A DNA stretch of 64,000 nt, taken from the NCBI GenBank assembly GCA_036375165.1, contig DASUSI010000161.1, positions 1 through 64,000 on the forward strand. The letters are read 5' to 3'. Made by a program: the position numbers and the translations under genes. The notes below the pieces were generated by a model. It did not search any database. It was not told the DNA's origin and was given only the letters and a program-made list of their open reading frames with translations. Source of the stretch: WHSM01 sp036375165. Its GTDB lineage: Bacteria; Actinomycetota; Actinomycetes; Mycobacteriales; Micromonosporaceae. How positions within the stretch are numbered: the first letter of the stretch is position 1; every line of letters starts with the position of its first letter. This document shows, one piece after another, positions 24,171 through 33,337 of this stretch.

Positions 24171-24925
24171 GCGGTCAACGGATGCGGGGCCGGGTCGCGG
24201 TGGTGACCGGTGCGGCCGGGGGAATCGGCCGGGCGGTCGCCGAACTGCTGGTCCGCGAAGGCGCCGGGGTACTGGTCACCGACGTGGACGAGGAGGCGTG
24301 CCACCTGGTCGCCAAGGAACTCACCGGCCAGGGCGCGCCGGGCCGGGCGATCGGCTGCCGGCTCGACGTCACCGACCCGGACAGCTGGCGGCGGGCCGTG
24401 GCACTGGCCCGCCGCCGGTTCGGTTATCCGAACGTGCTGGTCAACAACGCCGGCACGATCGGAATCCACGGGCTGGAGGGGGTCACCGAACAGGAGTGGT
24501 CCCGGGTGGTGGACGTCTGCCAGCGCGGAACCTGGCTCGGCATGCAAGCCCTGGTGCGCACCATGCACCTGGCCGGAGGCGGCGTCATCGTCAACATCGG
24601 CTCGGTGCTCGGCCTGGTGGGAACCGGAGCGGCGTTCGCCTACCACGCGGCCAAGGGCGCGGTGCGTTCGATGACCGCGGCCGCGGCCGTGGAACTGGGT
24701 GGCAAGGGGATCCGGGTGAACGCGGTCTACCCGGGCATGGTGGAGACCCCGATGGCCGCCGGCATGCCGGAGGGCTACGTCGCGGACTTCCTCGCCGCCA
24801 CCCCGATGGGCCGTAAGGCGAACCCGGAGGAGGTGGCGCGGGCGGTGGTGTTCCTCTGCTCTGACGACGCCTCCTACATCACCGGCGCGGAACTCGCCGT
24901 GGACGGCGGCTACACCGCCAGATAG
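24167..24925 (+). CDS. Short-chain dehydrogenase/reductase, second in cluster
   Basis: 252 residues from the ATG at 24167. TGAAGGIG nucleotide loop, a DVDEEA acidic end of strand two (which tends to favour NAD(H)), NNAG, catalytic Ser in NIGSVLG, YHAAK with Tyr and Lys, and an ELAVDGGY tail. It differs clearly from the reductase at 18640. It may act as a post-PKS oxidoreductase or on a specific extension step. It closes the PKS block; a 120-base gap separates it from the next gene. Confidence 0.88.
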   Translation: MSGQRMRGRVAVVTGAAGGIGRAVAELLVREGAGVLVTDVDEEACHLVAKELTGQGAPGRAIGCRLDVTDPDSWRRAVALARRRFGYPNVLVNNAGTIGIHGLEGVTEQEWSRVVDVCQRGTWLGMQALVRTMHLAGGGVIVNIGSVLGLVGTGAAFAYHAAKGAVRSMTAAAAVELGGKGIRVNAVYPGMVETPMAAGMPEGYVADFLAATPMGRKANPEEVARAVVFLCSDDASYITGAELAVDGGYTAR

Positions 24926-25045
24926 GCGGGTTGACGCGGTCACCCGGCCGGACGCTGACACACGGCCCGACACCGCCACACCGAGTGCCCGAGAGCAGCA
25001 GACGACAACGAGACATACAGCCCGGACGAGAGCAGGAGAGGCGAT

Positions 25046-26866
25046 ATGTGCGGCGTCACCGGATGGGTGGACTGGGTACGGGACCTGCGGAACGAAGCCG
25101 AGGTCATCGGCGCGATGACCGCGACCATGGCGTGCCGAGGGCCTGACGACGAGCGGTTGTGGATCTCGCCGCGAGCCGCGATCGGGCACCGAAGGCTCGC
25201 CATCATCGACCTGGACGGTGGCAGGCAGCCGATGGTCGCCGACTCCGGGGTGGTGCTCACCTACAGCGGCGAGCTGTACAACTTCGCCGAACTGCGGCGG
25301 GAACTCGAAGGCCTCGGCCACCACTTCAAGACCCGATCCGACACCGAGGTGGTGCTCCGGGCGTACCTGGAGTGGGACACCCGCTGCGTCGAGCGGTTCA
25401 ACGGGATGTACGCGTTCGGGATCTGGGACCCCCGGGTGGAGCGGCTGTTCCTGGTCCGCGACCGGCTGGGCGTCAAGCCGCTCTACTTCTACCCGTACCC
25501 GGACGGCGTGATGTTCGGTTCGGAGCCGAAGGCGATGCTGGCCAACCCGCTGTTCCAGCCGATGCTGGACGAGGAGGGACTGGCGGAGCTGTTCGCCATG
25601 TTCGGTGGCCGCACCCCCGGGAACGGGGTGTTCCGGGGGCTGCACGAGGTGCGGCCAGGCTGGATGGTGATCGCGGACCGTTCCGGGGTGCGTACCCGCC
25701 GCTACTGGAAGCTGCGCAGCCACCCGCACGAGGACGACCGGGACATGACGATCGCCACGGTGCGGGAGATCCTGGCCGACACGGTGCGCCGGCAACTGGT
25801 CGCGGACGTGCCGCTGTGCGCCCTGGTCTCCGGCGGCGTGGACTCAAGCGCGGTGGCCGCGCTGGCCAGCGACGCGCTCGCCGAGCAGGGTGAGGGTGAA
25901 CTGGTCACGTTCGCCGTCGACTTCGCCCGCAGCGCTCACGACTTCGTCGGTGACGTCAACCGGCCCGACCGGGACGCCCCGTTCGTCGCCGCCCTGGTCA
26001 ACCACCTCGACTGCAACCACACCGACGTGCTGCTGGACACCCCGGACCTGCTGGAGATCCAGGGCCTGGCGACCCGGGCCCGGGACCTGCCGTCCCTGGG
26101 TGACCTGGACGCCTCGCTGTACCTGCTGTTCAAAGCGATCTCCGGGCGGTCCACGGTGGCACTGTCCGGGGAGTCCGCCGACGAGGTGTTCGGCGGGTAC
26201 GCCTGGTTCCACGACTCGGCCGCGATCGGCCGCCGCGGCTTCCCCTGGCTGATGGACGACACCGGACTGGCCAGCGTCCTCGCCCCGGACCTGCGGGAAC
26301 GGATCCGGCCCTCCGAGTACGTCGCCGACCGGTACGCCGAGGCGCTCGGCGAGGTGCCGAGGCTGCCCGGCGAGACCGGGGCCGCCCGTCGGATGCGCGA
26401 GGTCGGCTACCTGGCGCTGACCCGGTTCCTGCCGGTGCTGCTGGACCGCAAGGACCGGATGAGCATGGCGGTCGGCCTGGAGGTCCGGGTGCCGTTCTGC
26501 GACCACCGGCTGGTGGAGTACGCCTGGAACATCCCGTGGGAGCTGAAGTGCCCCAACGGCGTACCGAAGGGGTTGCTGCGTCAGGCGGTCGCCGACCGGC
26601 TGCCCCCGGTGCTGAGCCAGCGTCCGAAGAGCATGTTCCCGGTCACCCCCGACCCCGGGTACGACGCCCTGGTCCGCTGCCGCGCCAACGAACTGGTGAA
26701 CGAGGGTTCTGCGATCGCGCCACTGCTCGATCGGGAACGGGTGGCCGCCCTGGCCTCCGGGCAGAGCCGGCGTCCACCGTGGATGCAACGGATGGCCCTG
26801 GCGTACCTGATCCAGGTGGAGCGCTGGCTGCGGGACTACAAGGTGCAGATCACAGCGAGCGTCTGA
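25046..26866 (+). CDS. asnB: Asparagine synthetase-like glutamine amidotransferase
   Basis: 606 residues with AGGAGAGG before the ATG. MCGVTGW gives the N-terminal nucleophile Cys2 of a class II glutaminase; RGPDDE and TYSGELYN are its substrate loops. The synthetase half has SGGVDSSA (ATP pyrophosphatase loop), SGESADEVFGGY and LDRKDRMSMA. Both halves are intact, so it should adenylate a carboxylate and amidate it. In tetracycline-type pathways a homologue makes the malonamate starter, so the role may be a primary amide in the starter or product. It is followed 12 bases later by the ATP-grasp gene. Confidence 0.9.
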   Translation: MCGVTGWVDWVRDLRNEAEVIGAMTATMACRGPDDERLWISPRAAIGHRRLAIIDLDGGRQPMVADSGVVLTYSGELYNFAELRRELEGLGHHFKTRSDTEVVLRAYLEWDTRCVERFNGMYAFGIWDPRVERLFLVRDRLGVKPLYFYPYPDGVMFGSEPKAMLANPLFQPMLDEEGLAELFAMFGGRTPGNGVFRGLHEVRPGWMVIADRSGVRTRRYWKLRSHPHEDDRDMTIATVREILADTVRRQLVADVPLCALVSGGVDSSAVAALASDALAEQGEGELVTFAVDFARSAHDFVGDVNRPDRDAPFVAALVNHLDCNHTDVLLDTPDLLEIQGLATRARDLPSLGDLDASLYLLFKAISGRSTVALSGESADEVFGGYAWFHDSAAIGRRGFPWLMDDTGLASVLAPDLRERIRPSEYVADRYAEALGEVPRLPGETGAARRMREVGYLALTRFLPVLLDRKDRMSMAVGLEVRVPFCDHRLVEYAWNIPWELKCPNGVPKGLLRQAVADRLPPVLSQRPKSMFPVTPDPGYDALVRCRANELVNEGSAIAPLLDRERVAALASGQSRRPPWMQRMALAYLIQVERWLRDYKVQITASV

Positions 26867-26878
26867 GGAGGACGACCG

Positions 26879-28129
26879 ATGCGACCGGTCCTGATGCTGT
26901 TCGTCGGCACCCGTGGGGTACGGCTCGCCGACATGTGCAACCCGCTCGCCGAATCCGCCGACGTGGTGATCGCCACCAGCGACGAGATCCTGGCCCAGCG
27001 GGCCGACGCGCTCGACGACACGGTCCGCGCCAGCGACGTGGTACGGGCCCCGGACCTCGCCGGCCTCGCCGAGGCCTGCCGGAACTATCCCGGCCGGGTG
27101 GACGGTGCCCTGTCGTTCAGCGACGACATGATCGAGCTGGTGGCCCGGTTCGCGGCCGAGCGGGGACTGCCCGGCCAGCCGGCCGGGTCCACCGCCGCGT
27201 TCCGGGACAAGTACCTGCAACGCGGCCTGCTCGCCGCGGGTGGCCTGCCGGTGCCCCGGCACATCGAGATCACCGATCCGGACCAGGCCGACAAGGCGAT
27301 CGAAGTGGTCGGGCTGCCCGCGATTCTCAAACCCACCCGGGGCAGCGGCAGCGCCCTGGCGTACCAGATCGACCAGCCGGGCGAACTTCGCGAGCGGTTG
27401 CGGGAGGCATTCGCGGCGGCACCCCGGGTGGGCGGTGCGGTCGCCGGGGACACCGCGTTCATCCTGGAGGGCCTGCTGGTCGGTCACCGCTGGCACGAGG
27501 TCGACGGGCTCGCGCCGTACGTGTCGGTGGAGTCCGTCGCGGTCGGCGGGCGGTACCTGCACCTGGCCGTCACCGACCGGTTCCCGCTGGCGCCACCGGT
27601 CCTGGAGACCGGGATGATGCTGCCGTCCTCGCTCACCGAGCCGCAGCGCCAGCAGGTCGTGGACGTCGCCGACCAGGCGTTGCGGGCGTTGGCCTTCCAG
27701 CATGGGCTGGCCCACGTCGAGCTGATGCTGACCGCCGCCGGTCCCCGGGTGATCGAGGTGAACGCCCGGTCCGGTGGCGCGTTGCCGTACCTGTTCCCGC
27801 TGGCCGGCGGTCCGGACCTGGTCGCGATGGCGGGCCGGGCCGCGCTCGGTGAGCTGCCCGGGGCCCCACCGCGCTTCGACGGGTACGCGGTGTTCGCCGC
27901 CCCGCAGCACCCGGTCGGGGTACGGGTCGCGAAGGTCACCGGGCTGGACCGGGCGGCGGCCGTACCCGGCGTCGGTGCGGTGATCCCGCTGTCGGTGAAC
28001 CCCACCAGCACCGACGATTTCCAGGGCACCATGATCGCGGCGGTGCTCGGCAGGGCGGCCACCCCGGAACGGGCCGTGACGCTGTGGCGGGACGTGATGG
28101 CCTCGGTCAAGGCGGAGTACCTGCCATGA
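26879..28129 (+). CDS. ATP-grasp ligase (BacD / carbamoyl-phosphate-synthase-like)
   Basis: 416 residues. An N-terminal Rossmann-like part (VLMLFVGTRG) is followed by the ATP-grasp core: FRDKYLQRGLL, a Lys in AILKPTRGSGSA, the FILEGLLVG strand, and VIEVNARSGGALPYL with metal-binding Glu and Asn. Such ligases make amide bonds by acyl-phosphate chemistry, often joining amino acids or fatty acids with amines. It lies between AsnB and the carotenoid-oxygenase homologue, with a four-base overlap to the latter. Probable role: attach an amino acid or amine to the polyketide acid. It is distinct from the ATP-grasp gene at 6139. Confidence 0.85.
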   Translation: MRPVLMLFVGTRGVRLADMCNPLAESADVVIATSDEILAQRADALDDTVRASDVVRAPDLAGLAEACRNYPGRVDGALSFSDDMIELVARFAAERGLPGQPAGSTAAFRDKYLQRGLLAAGGLPVPRHIEITDPDQADKAIEVVGLPAILKPTRGSGSALAYQIDQPGELRERLREAFAAAPRVGGAVAGDTAFILEGLLVGHRWHEVDGLAPYVSVESVAVGGRYLHLAVTDRFPLAPPVLETGMMLPSSLTEPQRQQVVDVADQALRALAFQHGLAHVELMLTAAGPRVIEVNARSGGALPYLFPLAGGPDLVAMAGRAALGELPGAPPRFDGYAVFAAPQHPVGVRVAKVTGLDRAAAVPGVGAVIPLSVNPTSTDDFQGTMIAAVLGRAATPERAVTLWRDVMASVKAEYLP

Positions 28130-29529
28130 GCTACCCCGTCGGTTTCAGCGGACTGCGGGCCGAGACCACCGTCCCGGACCTGCCGGTGAGCGGCGCGCTG
28201 CCGAGCTGGCTCTCCGGCACGCTGATCCGCAACGGACCGGCGGTGTTCGACCATGCCGGGAAGACGTTCCGGCACTGGTTCGACGGGCAGGCCATGCTGC
28301 ACCGGTTCGAGATCACCGAGGGCCGGGTCTCGTATGCCAACCGGCTGCTGGACACCCCGTCCAGCCGGGCCCTGCTGGACCGCGGCCGGATCCGGTACTC
28401 GGAGTTCGCCACCGACCCGTGCGGTTCCCTGTTCAGCCGGTTCTTCACCCGCTTCACCCGTAAACCCTCCCCTAACACCGCGGTGAGCGTCGCGACGCTG
28501 GCAGGCCACGACGTGGCGCTCACCGAGGTGCCCCTGGCCGTGGCGTTCGACCCCGCCAGCCTGGAGACGATGGGGGTGATCGGGTACGACGACGACCTCG
28601 CCGGCCACGTCAGCACCGCGCACCCGCACCTGCGGCCAGGCACCGGTGACCTGATCAACTACGTGCTGCGGTTCGGTCGCCGCAGCACGTACCAGGTTTA
28701 CCGGCAGCCGGCCGGGTCCGGCCGGCGGGAACTGGTCGGCTCGGTGGTCACCGAACACCCCGGCTACGTACACAGCTTCGCGGTCACCGAGTCGTACGCG
28801 ATCCTGGTGATCTTCCCGCTGGTGGTCAACCCGCTGTCGTTCCTGCTGCGGGCCCGGCCGTTCATCGAGAACTACCGGTGGCGTCCCGAGTTGGGCACCC
28901 GGGTCGTCGTGATGTCCCTTGAGGACGGCTCGGTGTCCGCCGACCACACCGCCCCGCCCTGTTTCGCGTTCCACCACATCAACTCCTTTGAGGACCACGA
29001 GGCCGGCGAGATCGTCGTGGACCTGTGCGCTTTCCCGGACGCCGAGATCGTCGCAGCGCTGTACCTGGACCGGCTGCGGGCGGGCCGGGCGGTGCCGATG
29101 CCGTTGCCGACCCGGATCCGGATCAGCGCGGCCGGCGTCACGGTCGCCCCGCTGTCCGACGACCCGCTGGAACTGCCCGGCATCGACTACCGCCACCGCA
29201 ACGGCCGCCGCTACCGGTACGCGTACGGGACCGGCGCCGCCGACCCGGACGGCGGCGACTTCCTGGACCAGCTCTGCAAGCTCGACGTGTCCGAGCGGAA
29301 GACCTGGCTGTGGCGGGAACCCGGCCACTATCCAGGCGAGCCGGTGTTCGTACCCGCCCCGGGACCTGGTGCCGAAGACGACGGGGTGGTGCTGTCGGTG
29401 GTGCTCGACGCCGCCTCGGCCCGCTCGTACCTGCTGGTGCTCGACGCCGCGACGTTCACCGAACTGGGCCGCGCCGAGGTGCCGCACGCCATCCCGTTCG
29501 GCTTCCACGGCCGGTTCTCCACCGGCTGA
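28126..29529 (+). CDS. Carotenoid-cleavage-type non-heme iron oxygenase
   Basis: 467 residues from the ATG at 28126. It shows the seven-blade family pattern: LSGTLIRNGPAVF at the start, then the iron-binding histidines in TAHPH (166/168), GYVHSF (216), FHHINSFED (283/284) and the C-terminal IPFGFHGRF. Family enzymes use Fe(II) and oxygen to cleave or isomerise conjugated double bonds in carotenoids or stilbenes. No carotenoid genes are nearby, so the substrate is likely the polyene made by this cluster: either a trimming cleavage to an aldehyde or a double-bond isomerisation. Confidence 0.9.
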   Translation: MSYPVGFSGLRAETTVPDLPVSGALPSWLSGTLIRNGPAVFDHAGKTFRHWFDGQAMLHRFEITEGRVSYANRLLDTPSSRALLDRGRIRYSEFATDPCGSLFSRFFTRFTRKPSPNTAVSVATLAGHDVALTEVPLAVAFDPASLETMGVIGYDDDLAGHVSTAHPHLRPGTGDLINYVLRFGRRSTYQVYRQPAGSGRRELVGSVVTEHPGYVHSFAVTESYAILVIFPLVVNPLSFLLRARPFIENYRWRPELGTRVVVMSLEDGSVSADHTAPPCFAFHHINSFEDHEAGEIVVDLCAFPDAEIVAALYLDRLRAGRAVPMPLPTRIRISAAGVTVAPLSDDPLELPGIDYRHRNGRRYRYAYGTGAADPDGGDFLDQLCKLDVSERKTWLWREPGHYPGEPVFVPAPGPGAEDDGVVLSVVLDAASARSYLLVLDAATFTELGRAEVPHAIPFGFHGRFSTG

Positions 29530-29578
29530 CGCGGCAGGTCCCGGTGCGCCGGCCCGCCACGAGTTGAGGAGGTGCGAC

Positions 29579-30250
29579 TTGCCCGTTCCCGATTCCAACC
29601 GCATCTACCCGCCGGTCTACGGGCCGAACTACGGCCGGGCCCAAGGCTGGCCGGTGGTGTTCCTCAAGCCCCTGGTCGAGTCGCCGTTCACCGAGGTCGG
29701 GGAGTACACCTACTACGCCGATCCGGTCGACCCCACCGGCTTCGAACGCAACAACGTGCTGTTCCACTACGGGCCGGACAAGCTGGTCATCGGCAGGTTC
29801 ACCGCGATCGCCCGCGAAGTCAGGTTCCTGATGGGCGCCGCGAACCACCTGATGAACGGGGTCTCCACCTACCCGTTCCCGATGTTCGGCGAGGACTGGA
29901 TCGAGCACATGGACAGCTTCGCCGCACGCTCGTTCCGGGGCGACACGGTCGTCGGCAACGATGTGTGGCTCGGTTACCAGGCCCTGGTCATGCCGGGCGT
30001 CCAGATCGGCGACGGCGCGATCGTCGCGGCCCGTTCGGTGGTCTCCGCCGACGTGCCCCCGTACGCCATAGTCGCCGGCAACCCGGCCCGCGTGATCCGG
30101 CAGCGTTTCCCCGACGAGCAGGTCGCCCGGCTGCTCAAGCTCGCCTGGTGGGACTGGCCGCTGGAGCACATCACCCGTCATCTGGACACGATCATGGGCG
30201 ACGACATCGACGCGTTCGAGGCTGTCGCCCGGCAGGGGAGCCTCTCATGA
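29579..30250 (+). CDS. Hexapeptide-repeat acyltransferase (Vat/CatB-like)
   Basis: 223 residues from a TTG at 29579 with AGGAGG six bases upstream. Left-handed beta-helix repeats (VVGNDVWLGYQALVMPGV, IGDGAIVAARSVV) and the closing VVAGNPARVIRQRF type identify a xenobiotic acyltransferase. FLMGAANHLMNGVSTYPF carries the catalytic His and the loop typical of CatB and Vat. It moves an acetyl or acyl group from CoA to a hydroxyl or amine, either tailoring the product or shielding the producer. It overlaps the next gene by four bases. Confidence 0.85.
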   Translation: MPVPDSNRIYPPVYGPNYGRAQGWPVVFLKPLVESPFTEVGEYTYYADPVDPTGFERNNVLFHYGPDKLVIGRFTAIAREVRFLMGAANHLMNGVSTYPFPMFGEDWIEHMDSFAARSFRGDTVVGNDVWLGYQALVMPGVQIGDGAIVAARSVVSADVPPYAIVAGNPARVIRQRFPDEQVARLLKLAWWDWPLEHITRHLDTIMGDDIDAFEAVARQGSLS

Positions 30251-31026
30251 TCTTCATGTTCCTGTTCTACAGCGACGAGCGCGTGCTCGCCGCGATGTCC
30301 CGCGAGGAACGCAACGGGCTGGTCGAACGGCACACCGCGTACAACCACGAGGTGTTGGAGAAGCGGGTGACCGTGCTCGCCACCCGTGGGTTGCAGCCGA
30401 CCCACACGGCGTACACGGTTCGGCCGCGCAACGGCCAGACCACCGTCCGGCCCGGTCCGTTCGCCTCCACCAGCGAATCGCTGGCCGGGTTCTACCTGGT
30501 CGACTGCCGGGACCTGGACGAGGCGTTGGAGTTGGCCAGGACGTACCCGATGCCGGAGGGCGCCGGGTGCATCGAGGTCCGCCCGGTGATGACCGAGTGG
30601 GATTACGGACCCACCGCCGTGACCACGGCCTCACCTGAACTGGTGTGGCGGGTGTACGCCGACCTGGCGGGCTGGCCGTCGTGGCAGGCCGGGGTCACCG
30701 GAGTCACTTTGGACGGTCCACTGAAGGGTGGAGCGAGCGGCCGGATCAAGTTGGCCGACCAGTCGGAGCCGGTTCCGTTCCGGATCGTCTCCGCCACCGA
30801 GAACCAGGGCTTCGTGTCCGAGATCGAGTTCACGCCCGGTGTGATGATGCGGACCGAGCACCTGCTGGAGTCACCGCGCGACGGCGGCACCCGGGTGGTG
30901 CATCGCGCCAACGTGCCACGGGCGGTACTGGACGCCTTCGGCCTGGAGTACGGGCCGCTTCTCTATTCACGGATGCGGGAGAGCGTGAAGGCGCTCACCG
31001 CCGTAGCGGAACGAGCACTGTCATGA
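30247..31026 (+). CDS. YCII-like domain fused to SRPBCC (cyclase-like) domain
   Basis: 259 residues. Residues 1-100 are a YCII-type ferredoxin-like domain (MIFMFLFYSDERVLA; a His in NHEVLE; LDEALELARTYPMPEG). Residues 115-259 are a START/SRPBCC domain (ELVWRVYADLAGWPSWQAGV, GGTRVVHRANV). The second half is paralogous to residues 1-140 of the protein at 10579-11682, in the order xVVWxxYADIAxWPxWxA...GGGTRixHR. Two cyclase-like domains with different partners, one in each operon, suggest two successive folding or cyclisation steps. Catalytic residues cannot be read off. Confidence 0.82.
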   Translation: MIFMFLFYSDERVLAAMSREERNGLVERHTAYNHEVLEKRVTVLATRGLQPTHTAYTVRPRNGQTTVRPGPFASTSESLAGFYLVDCRDLDEALELARTYPMPEGAGCIEVRPVMTEWDYGPTAVTTASPELVWRVYADLAGWPSWQAGVTGVTLDGPLKGGASGRIKLADQSEPVPFRIVSATENQGFVSEIEFTPGVMMRTEHLLESPRDGGTRVVHRANVPRAVLDAFGLEYGPLLYSRMRESVKALTAVAERALS

Positions 31027-32210
31027 TTCGTGATTACCCGTTTCGGGTCGAGGACCCCTTCCGGCTTCCTGAGGAGTTCGCCTGGCTTCGGGCCAACGAG
31101 CCGGTCACCAAGGTACGGGTGGGCACCGGCGACGAGGTCTGGCTGGTCACCCGGTACGAGGACGTCCGGGCGGTGTTCGGGGACCGGCGGTTCAGCCGCA
31201 ACATCTTCCGTCCGGACGCGGCCCGGCTGATTCCTGGCGTGCCGACCCGGCAGGTGTCCAGCCCGTTCGTGGACCCGCCGGCCCACACCCGGTGGCGGCG
31301 GTTGGTCTCCCGGTCGTTCACTCCGCGCCACGTCGAGAGCATGCGGGAACGGATCCAGGGCATCGTGGATCGCCTGCTCGACCGGATCCAGGTGACCGGG
31401 TCGCCGGCCGACTTCGTGCCGGGGTTCGCGTATCCGCTGCCGATCGCGGTGATCTGCCTGCTGTTCGGGATCGACGAGGCCGACCACGAGCCGTTCCGCA
31501 AGCTCGCTGACACCGGCCTGACCATCAACGACGCCAGCGCCGAGGAGAAGGCCGCCGCGTTCGGCGCGATGGCCAAGTTCTCCACGGACCTGATCGCCGC
31601 CAAGCGGGAGCACCCCGGCGACGACCTGCTCAGCCAACTCGTGGCGGCCCACGACGAGCAGGACGGGCGACTGTCCGAAGAGGAACTGATCGCCACGATC
31701 CTGGCGATGCTGATCGGAGGGTACGAGAGTACCGTCAACCAGATCGGCAAGGGGTTGCTGGTGCTGTTCCGCCATCCCGACCAGCTCGCGGCGCTGCGCG
31801 CCGACCTGGGCCTGTTGAACAGCGCGGTCGAGGAGATGCTCCGGTACGCCGCACTGGACAGCGGATTCGGTTCCCCCCGGTACGCGCTTGAGGATGTCCC
31901 GATCGGAGACGTGGTGATCCCGAAGGGGTCCACCGTGCTGGTGATCCGGCAGTCGGCGGACCGCGACGAGGCCCGGTTCGATGACCCGGAGCGGTTCGAC
32001 ATCCGACGGGAGGGCACCCAGCACCACGCGTTCGGCCACGGCGCGCACCGCTGCCTGGGTGCCGCACTGGCTCGGATGGAGTTGCAGTTGGGCATCGGCA
32101 CGGTGCTGCGCCGGTTCCCGAATCTACGGCTGGTCAAGCCGGTCGAGGAGGTCCCGTGGGACTACCGGATCACCGCGGCCGGCCCGGCGACCCTACCTGT
32201 GGAGTGGTGA
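31023..32210 (+). CDS. Cytochrome P450 (second)
   Basis: 395 residues from the ATG at 31023, overlapping the previous stop. I-helix MLIGGYESTVNQ, ExxR helix VEEMLRYA, heme loop FGHGAHRCLGAALAR. The length and helix pattern are those of soluble bacterial class I P450s. The ferredoxin gene two genes downstream is its likely electron donor. It may epoxidise or hydroxylate the polyene, or act on a carrier-bound intermediate. It resembles, but is not a close copy of, the P450 at 11669. Confidence 0.93.
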   Translation: MIRDYPFRVEDPFRLPEEFAWLRANEPVTKVRVGTGDEVWLVTRYEDVRAVFGDRRFSRNIFRPDAARLIPGVPTRQVSSPFVDPPAHTRWRRLVSRSFTPRHVESMRERIQGIVDRLLDRIQVTGSPADFVPGFAYPLPIAVICLLFGIDEADHEPFRKLADTGLTINDASAEEKAAAFGAMAKFSTDLIAAKREHPGDDLLSQLVAAHDEQDGRLSEEELIATILAMLIGGYESTVNQIGKGLLVLFRHPDQLAALRADLGLLNSAVEEMLRYAALDSGFGSPRYALEDVPIGDVVIPKGSTVLVIRQSADRDEARFDDPERFDIRREGTQHHAFGHGAHRCLGAALARMELQLGIGTVLRRFPNLRLVKPVEEVPWDYRITAAGPATLPVEW

Positions 32211-32212
32211 GC

Positions 32213-33337
32213 ATGACGGTGACATCCGCGGCCCCCGCCGCGACGGGGATCAGCCCGGAACGGTTCCGGGAGCACTTCCCGATTCTCGCCGACACCGTGC
32301 ACCTCGCGAGTTGCAGCCTGGGTCCGCACTCCGCGGCCCTGGACCAGGCGATGCGGCGGATGTTGGACACGATGCGGGAGGACCCGACACCCTGGGACAT
32401 GTGGCTTGCCGAGGTGGAACAGTCCCGGCAACGGTTCGCCGCTCTGATCAATGCCCGGCCGGACCAGGTCGCCGTGGTGCCGAGCGCCACCGTGGGCGCC
32501 TACCAGGTGGCGTCCACACTCGACTGGGGCGACCGGCCCAAAATTGTCGCCACCGACGCGGAATATCCCTCCGTCGCGCACATCTGGGCAGCTCAGCGGC
32601 CACGCGGCGGCACAGTGGAGTTCGTCTCCGGGGAAGGCACCGGGTACCTCGATCGGGTGGATGATCGAACCGGGCTGGTTTCGGTGCCGCTGGTGTCGTA
32701 CCGTACCGGCGCGGTGATGCCGGTCGCGGAGGTCGCGGCCCGGGCCCGGTCGGTCGGTGCCCGGAGCTTCGTCGATGCGTACCAGGCCGCAGGGGTGTTG
32801 CCGATCGACGTTGCCCAGCTGGGATGTGACTACCTGGTGAGCGGCACCATGAAGTACCTGCTCGGGCTGCCGGGTATCGCGTACCTCTATGTCGCCGACG
32901 GGGTCACCGACGCCCAGGAACCGCAGCTCACCGGGTTCTTCGGGCGGGCCAACCCGCTGGCGTTCGACCCTTCGGTGCTGGACTTCCCGCCGGATGCCCG
33001 CCGGTATCAGGTGAACATGCCGACGCTGCCGGTGGCGCTGGCCGCCAACGCGGGGCTGGGGCTGATCGGCCAGTTGGACATGGTAGTCGTGGCCGCGCAC
33101 GTGGACCGGCTCGCCCGGTACGCCGTGGCCCGGCTCGGCGACCTGGCCGCTCCGGTGTTCGGGCCCCAGGTCACTGTCCGTGACGAGGATCCGCGTGGCT
33201 TGGCCGCGTGGCTGAACGCCCGGCGGATCTTCCCGGCCCGGGGCAACTCGGTCCGGCTGTCGTTCCATTACTTCAACACGGAGGCGGATGTGGATGCCGC
33301 GTGCGATGCCATCGAGCAGTGGCGGAGGCAGCCGTGA
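32213..33337 (+). CDS. Class V aminotransferase / cysteine-desulfurase-like PLP enzyme
   Basis: 374 residues from the ATG at 32213. The class V fold is recognisable by TVHLASCSLGPHS, the VSYRTGAV segment, an Asp in SFVDAYQAAG that contacts the PLP ring, and the PLP Lys in SGTMKYLLG. Relatives include NifS/SufS, isopenicillin N epimerase and kynureninase. No free Cys loop of the desulfurase type stands out, so C-N lyase, epimerase or amino-transfer chemistry is more likely. It lies directly before the ferredoxin gene (GTGA overlap). Confidence 0.85.
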   Translation: MTVTSAAPAATGISPERFREHFPILADTVHLASCSLGPHSAALDQAMRRMLDTMREDPTPWDMWLAEVEQSRQRFAALINARPDQVAVVPSATVGAYQVASTLDWGDRPKIVATDAEYPSVAHIWAAQRPRGGTVEFVSGEGTGYLDRVDDRTGLVSVPLVSYRTGAVMPVAEVAARARSVGARSFVDAYQAAGVLPIDVAQLGCDYLVSGTMKYLLGLPGIAYLYVADGVTDAQEPQLTGFFGRANPLAFDPSVLDFPPDARRYQVNMPTLPVALAANAGLGLIGQLDMVVVAAHVDRLARYAVARLGDLAAPVFGPQVTVRDEDPRGLAAWLNARRIFPARGNSVRLSFHYFNTEADVDAACDAIEQWRRQP

